NCBI RefSeq assembly: GCF_914767665.1
Contig: NC_059508.1
Span: forward strand, 8,556,001 to 8,620,000
DNA from: Harmonia axyridis
Taxonomy: Eukaryota; Arthropoda; Insecta; Coleoptera; Coccinellidae
DNA length: 64,000 nt
Direction: 5' to 3'
Shown here: piece after piece, positions 60,702 through 64,000 of the stretch
How the letters are laid out: every line of letters begins with the position of its first letter
Position numbering within the stretch: position 1 is the first letter of the stretch
Made by a program: the position numbers and the translations under genes
The notes under the pieces: generated by a model
The model's database searches: none
What the model was told of the DNA's origin: nothing
The model's input: only the letters and a program-made list of their open reading frames with translations

Positions 60702-63700
60702 ATGGCAAATGTTCTTAAAGAGGTTCTTCTGCAAATGCAAAATGTAAGTAGGAACAAATTACAGAAAGAACTAATTTCCAGAGTGTCTAGGAAACAAAGT
60801 AGAAATTGAAAGGATATTCCTAAAGTACAACAGAGTTGTAACTGTTCAAATGATAATATAACAGAACTGTGTATCATTCCTTCTCATAAGAAATTCTTCT
60901 GATGGTACCTGTTGCATTCAATAACCTGTCAGTTATGTATTTCAAATGAAATCCTTGGTAAGGCTACCTACAGTGTTTGTGCATGAAAATTAATCATATT
61001 TCCCTGCAATTAGACATATTCAGAGTTTTGAAACTTCCTCTGATATAAGTCATCGAACAGCACCATGTTGATTCTTGAAATTTATTTCATCGAGTACATA
61101 AACAATCATGTTCCCTTCTGCTAATTCTCAACAGATATGAAACTGTTGTTCTAATCATGTGGAACTTACTAGACTAAAGTTATTCTAACTTCAGATAAAG
61201 AATAGCTACTAGCTTTTCTACAAGCAGCTAAGTACCTATGTGACACAACGAAGTTATACTTATAGTTCAATTCAACAGAATTGACTCACCAATAGGTATA
61301 TGTTCTGGGATAACTTAGTTAAATTATTGATAGAGTGTAACAAAGAAATTAAATTTTTCCTATCTTACAGAATAGGGTGGTGTTTTGGAAAAATTAGCTT
61401 GTTTTCAGTCTTATCAAAGAATGTTCAGTTGATTTGATGTTTTATATCCATGTCTCAGAACTTTATTTGAATGCCAGTCTATCCATTTATGAAAATCAAT
61501 TTATGTAAATTTTCTAAGTAAAAAAAAAACCGAAATTTTCGCAATATAGTAACAGTAAAATTATATCTCTTCCAACTGAAAATATTGTTTAGAAATGTTT
61601 TTCAACTTTTGATTTACTTTGACGTACTTTCGTATCACTACAAAAAAATATGAAACATAAGAAAGCTACTACTGAGACATTTTGTAAAATTTTGTAATTG
61701 GAACTTGTCGATCGTAAATTTTCCCAATTTAGCGAAGCTAAACAATCAGTTCAGTTCGATTCTAAGCAAACACAACAATCGAACCGAATTTAAATATAAA
61801 TTTTGTTAGAGGGTGTACGTCCTCTATATGAATTTATAAATAGCTCACGAATTTTTACTGTATTATCGTTTTGGTGCCCAATCTCAAGGGTACAGACAGT
61901 CTCCTTTCAAACTTGTGGCCAACCTTTTGTGTTTTCGAATTCGTAATAACGATAAATAAATGTGGTCTGATAAATATCTATTGCATTATTTGAAGAAGAC
62001 GATGGTGAGTTCACAAAGTATATAGCGGAAACAAAAACTATAAAAACCTGCGTAAAAACAGTGACATTACTAATTACGAGATATACTTGAATTTTGGATA
62101 ACGTCCATTTTGCTTTTATATTTTTAAATGCGTAGAAAACACGAAATTGTTGGATCATCTCCTTTCCGAATGTTGTGACAACAAGGATATCTTTCCAAGA
62201 TTAATAACTGCTTCAAATCTTCATTGTTTTCCTTCTTCCGTTAGGGTAATACCGAAAACATATTTCATTAACTTCCACTTCCAGATTTTTTTTATATGAG
62301 TATTCTGTCTGATCGGTTTTCGAATAATTTATTTTCTCCACAGAAGCTATTTTGAAAACACCTTCTTTATCATGAAAAGTGTTGTTTCCTACCTCATAAA
62401 TAAACAAACCTTTCTTTATACCCTCGATTTGATTTTTCTCTATAAACAAAATTTCCCCTATTGTTTTGGGGTCGAAACTGCATTTAGACAAAAATACTGC
62501 TTGTTTTCACGTAAAGCAATTGAAATACAATATTTATATTATGTACAGTATACACACAGTAACACAAAAATTAAAAAAAAACATGTAGCAAGCAAAAGAC
62601 AAATCATACTGCCTGTTTCCAAGATAAATGCCGGTTTGATAGGATACCTATTCTGGAAAGTTCAAGATAGCGCCAGCGGCATTGTCTGCAACACTCACTA
62701 TGAATTGAAATTTGATCAATAACAACGTTTTGAATATGGATTTCTTTAATTTCAGCTGAAACTGTCATCTCCGCTGCGTACTGATCAAAGCAAAGACGAC
62801 AACAAGGAAAACATACTTGCAGGTCAAGGTAATAATCGTTATATTCACTCTCTAACCCTCATTAGGGTGGTTTCAATGTCATCATTCGAAAATGGACCTT
62901 AAAGCTTCGTGTTTTGGGTTTCATAACCCGAAGTAATTATTCCGATATTAGTCTAGTCATTTCACAAAAGGAATTTAAACGAGTGTCACAAATTCCAAAT
63001 TAAGATTCTTGTGTTTTCGCCTAGATAAGAATGAGTCACTTGAAAGCTTTCTTTCTGTTTTATTGTAGCCGGTCAGTTAGTACGTGCAGAAAGATCGATT
63101 TCGATAAGAATTGAGTACGTTTACGCGAAGAAAAATAAGTGGAAAATAGCAAGAGCTAATTGGTAAATGAACTTAGTCATGTAGGTGTTTGTGAAATGAC
63201 GTGACCTTTATCCCCAAAATGCTGTATTGCTGACCATATGGCATTTCCTTGACGTTTCTTGAAACGTCTGCATCGTATTGTGTAATAAGGTTATGTTATT
63301 TTCTAGATGTTCAAAAAACCAAAACTGATGACAAAAGTCCCGATGTTCCACTGATCGCAGAGCCGGAGGAAAATACACCAAACCAATCGCACTGTCAAGA
63401 AATTAACGGCATTGACGTCAACTGCAACGGAATATCGGAAGGGTCTTCGCCTGCAACACCCTTGATCACATCGCCAGTTTCATCTGATACAGTTTTAAAT
63501 TCAACATCTGAAGAGAATTTGAATTCTGTGAATCATAACAGTGAATGTTTAGTGAATGAAAATAATGCATTAAATACAACTGTGACCAGTGAAGTGAATA
63601 ATTTCGAATTGGATGGACCTGAACAAGATTTTACCCTATCAAATTGCGAACAGAAAGCCTCCACACAAAGTTTATATGATGACTGTGTTGATATAATTGT

Positions 63701-64000
63701 GAAAACTGAAGAAATTAATAATGATCCAAACCCTGTGGAACAAGTAAGTGGAGATTTAAATTCTACTTATGCTGTTGAAGAATCCCTTCAAGAAATAAAG
63801 AAGAGTCCTTCAGAAGAAATATCACAAAATTGCACTCAAATTGTTTCAAATACTCTTGACACAACTACTATATTGAATAATACTGAGGTTATAGAAGACA
63901 ATGATTTAACGATTATAAAACATGAAAGAACTTTTGTAGATTCATCAGAAACATCGAATTGTGGGGAATTGTTGAATAGTGAAAGCACTCATGAAAATTC
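60702..64000 (+). CDS. 5' part of an unidentified acidic, Ser/Asn/Glu-rich protein gene (runs off the window)
   Basis: The first coding exon 60702-60743 has a good start context (accATGG), encodes MANVLKEVLLQMQN and ends at a consensus donor (gtaagt), phase 0. The second exon 62756-62828 follows a strong acceptor (TTTCTTTAATTTCAG) and encodes LKLSSPLRTDQSKDDNKEN... It ends at AAG|gtaata (an in-frame alternative donor lies 6 bp earlier). The third exon starts at 63307 after TTATTTTCTAG and is open for 694 bases to the window edge. The protein is rich in Ser, Asn, Glu and Thr, with SP/TP sites (SPATPLITSP), and is probably disordered. This is the style of scaffold or nuclear regulators. A TACC-like N-terminal region is one possibility, but I have no motif that decides it. 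Confidence 0.7.
61907..62491 (-). other. Two unidentified minus-strand open frames inside the first intron of the 60702 gene
   Basis: The frame 62491-62213 has protein-like composition (GLFIYEVGNNTFHD, EVNEICFRYYPNG) and ends at TGA. An acceptor-like TTTTTGTCTAAATGCAG ends at about 62476, so it could be a terminal exon. The frame 62158-61907 starts at ATG, encodes 83 aa with a hydrophobic segment (FTQVFIVFVSAIYFV) and lies just downstream in another frame. They may be parts of one broken gene or a nested gene. Neither matches a family I know. Confidence 0.3.

Noticed and set aside
1..64000. CRISPR arrays, bacterial operons or phage modules
   Set aside because: No spaced short repeats, no Shine-Dalgarno-led gene clusters and clear spliceosomal introns; the window is eukaryotic.

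Overview
This is AT-rich eukaryotic nuclear DNA with spliced genes (GT-AG introns of about 55 bp to 2 kb), many Tc1/mariner transposons and a clear arthropod receptor phosphatase. It is almost certainly an insect genome. A beetle is possible given the repeat load and gene style, but that is inference. There is no prokaryotic gene organisation.

Host genes. (1) The best-supported gene is a complete 11-exon receptor protein tyrosine phosphatase of the Ptp69D type at 29897-35803 (+). It encodes 1398 aa: signal peptide, two Ig domains, three FN3 domains, one membrane segment and two tandem phosphatase domains. (2) A complete five-exon gene on the minus strand (45462-40810) encodes an unidentified 341-aa membrane protein with a signal peptide, Tyr- and His-rich exons, one membrane segment and a Lys-rich tail. 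A mariner lies in its first coding intron. (3) The 3' end of a minus-strand gene (exons 5266-5161 and 4996-4905) specifies 65 C-terminal residues of an unidentified protein. (4) The 5' end of a plus-strand gene (60702-60743, 62756-62828, 63307 to beyond the window) encodes an acidic Ser/Asn/Glu-rich protein. Its family is unknown.

Repeats dominate the rest. At 1-30 kb there is a foldback element, a hAT-like element, a degenerate LINE 3' end and a 2.06-kb tandem duplication (13.9-18.1 kb). Each duplicate carries a complete tRNA-like cloverleaf gene head-to-head with a partial inverted copy. Two mariners of one lineage, fragments of Tc1-type transposases and four Himar1-like mariners (25.1, 27.5, 43.4 and 53.2 kb) are also present; all are broken by stops, frameshifts or truncation. 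Downstream of the phosphatase (37.3-39.6 kb) two partial copies of a CAGGGTG-ended repeat flank a hairpin-rich foldback with a core of five 69-bp units. At 54.96-57.09 kb sits an apparently recent P-element-like transposon. It has terminal and subterminal inverted repeats, a target duplication and one intact 416-aa THAP-domain ORF that seems to lack the catalytic core, so it is a candidate repressor-type deletion derivative.

The stretches between these features are AT-rich, and I see no supportable gene in them except the weak unidentified ORFs listed.
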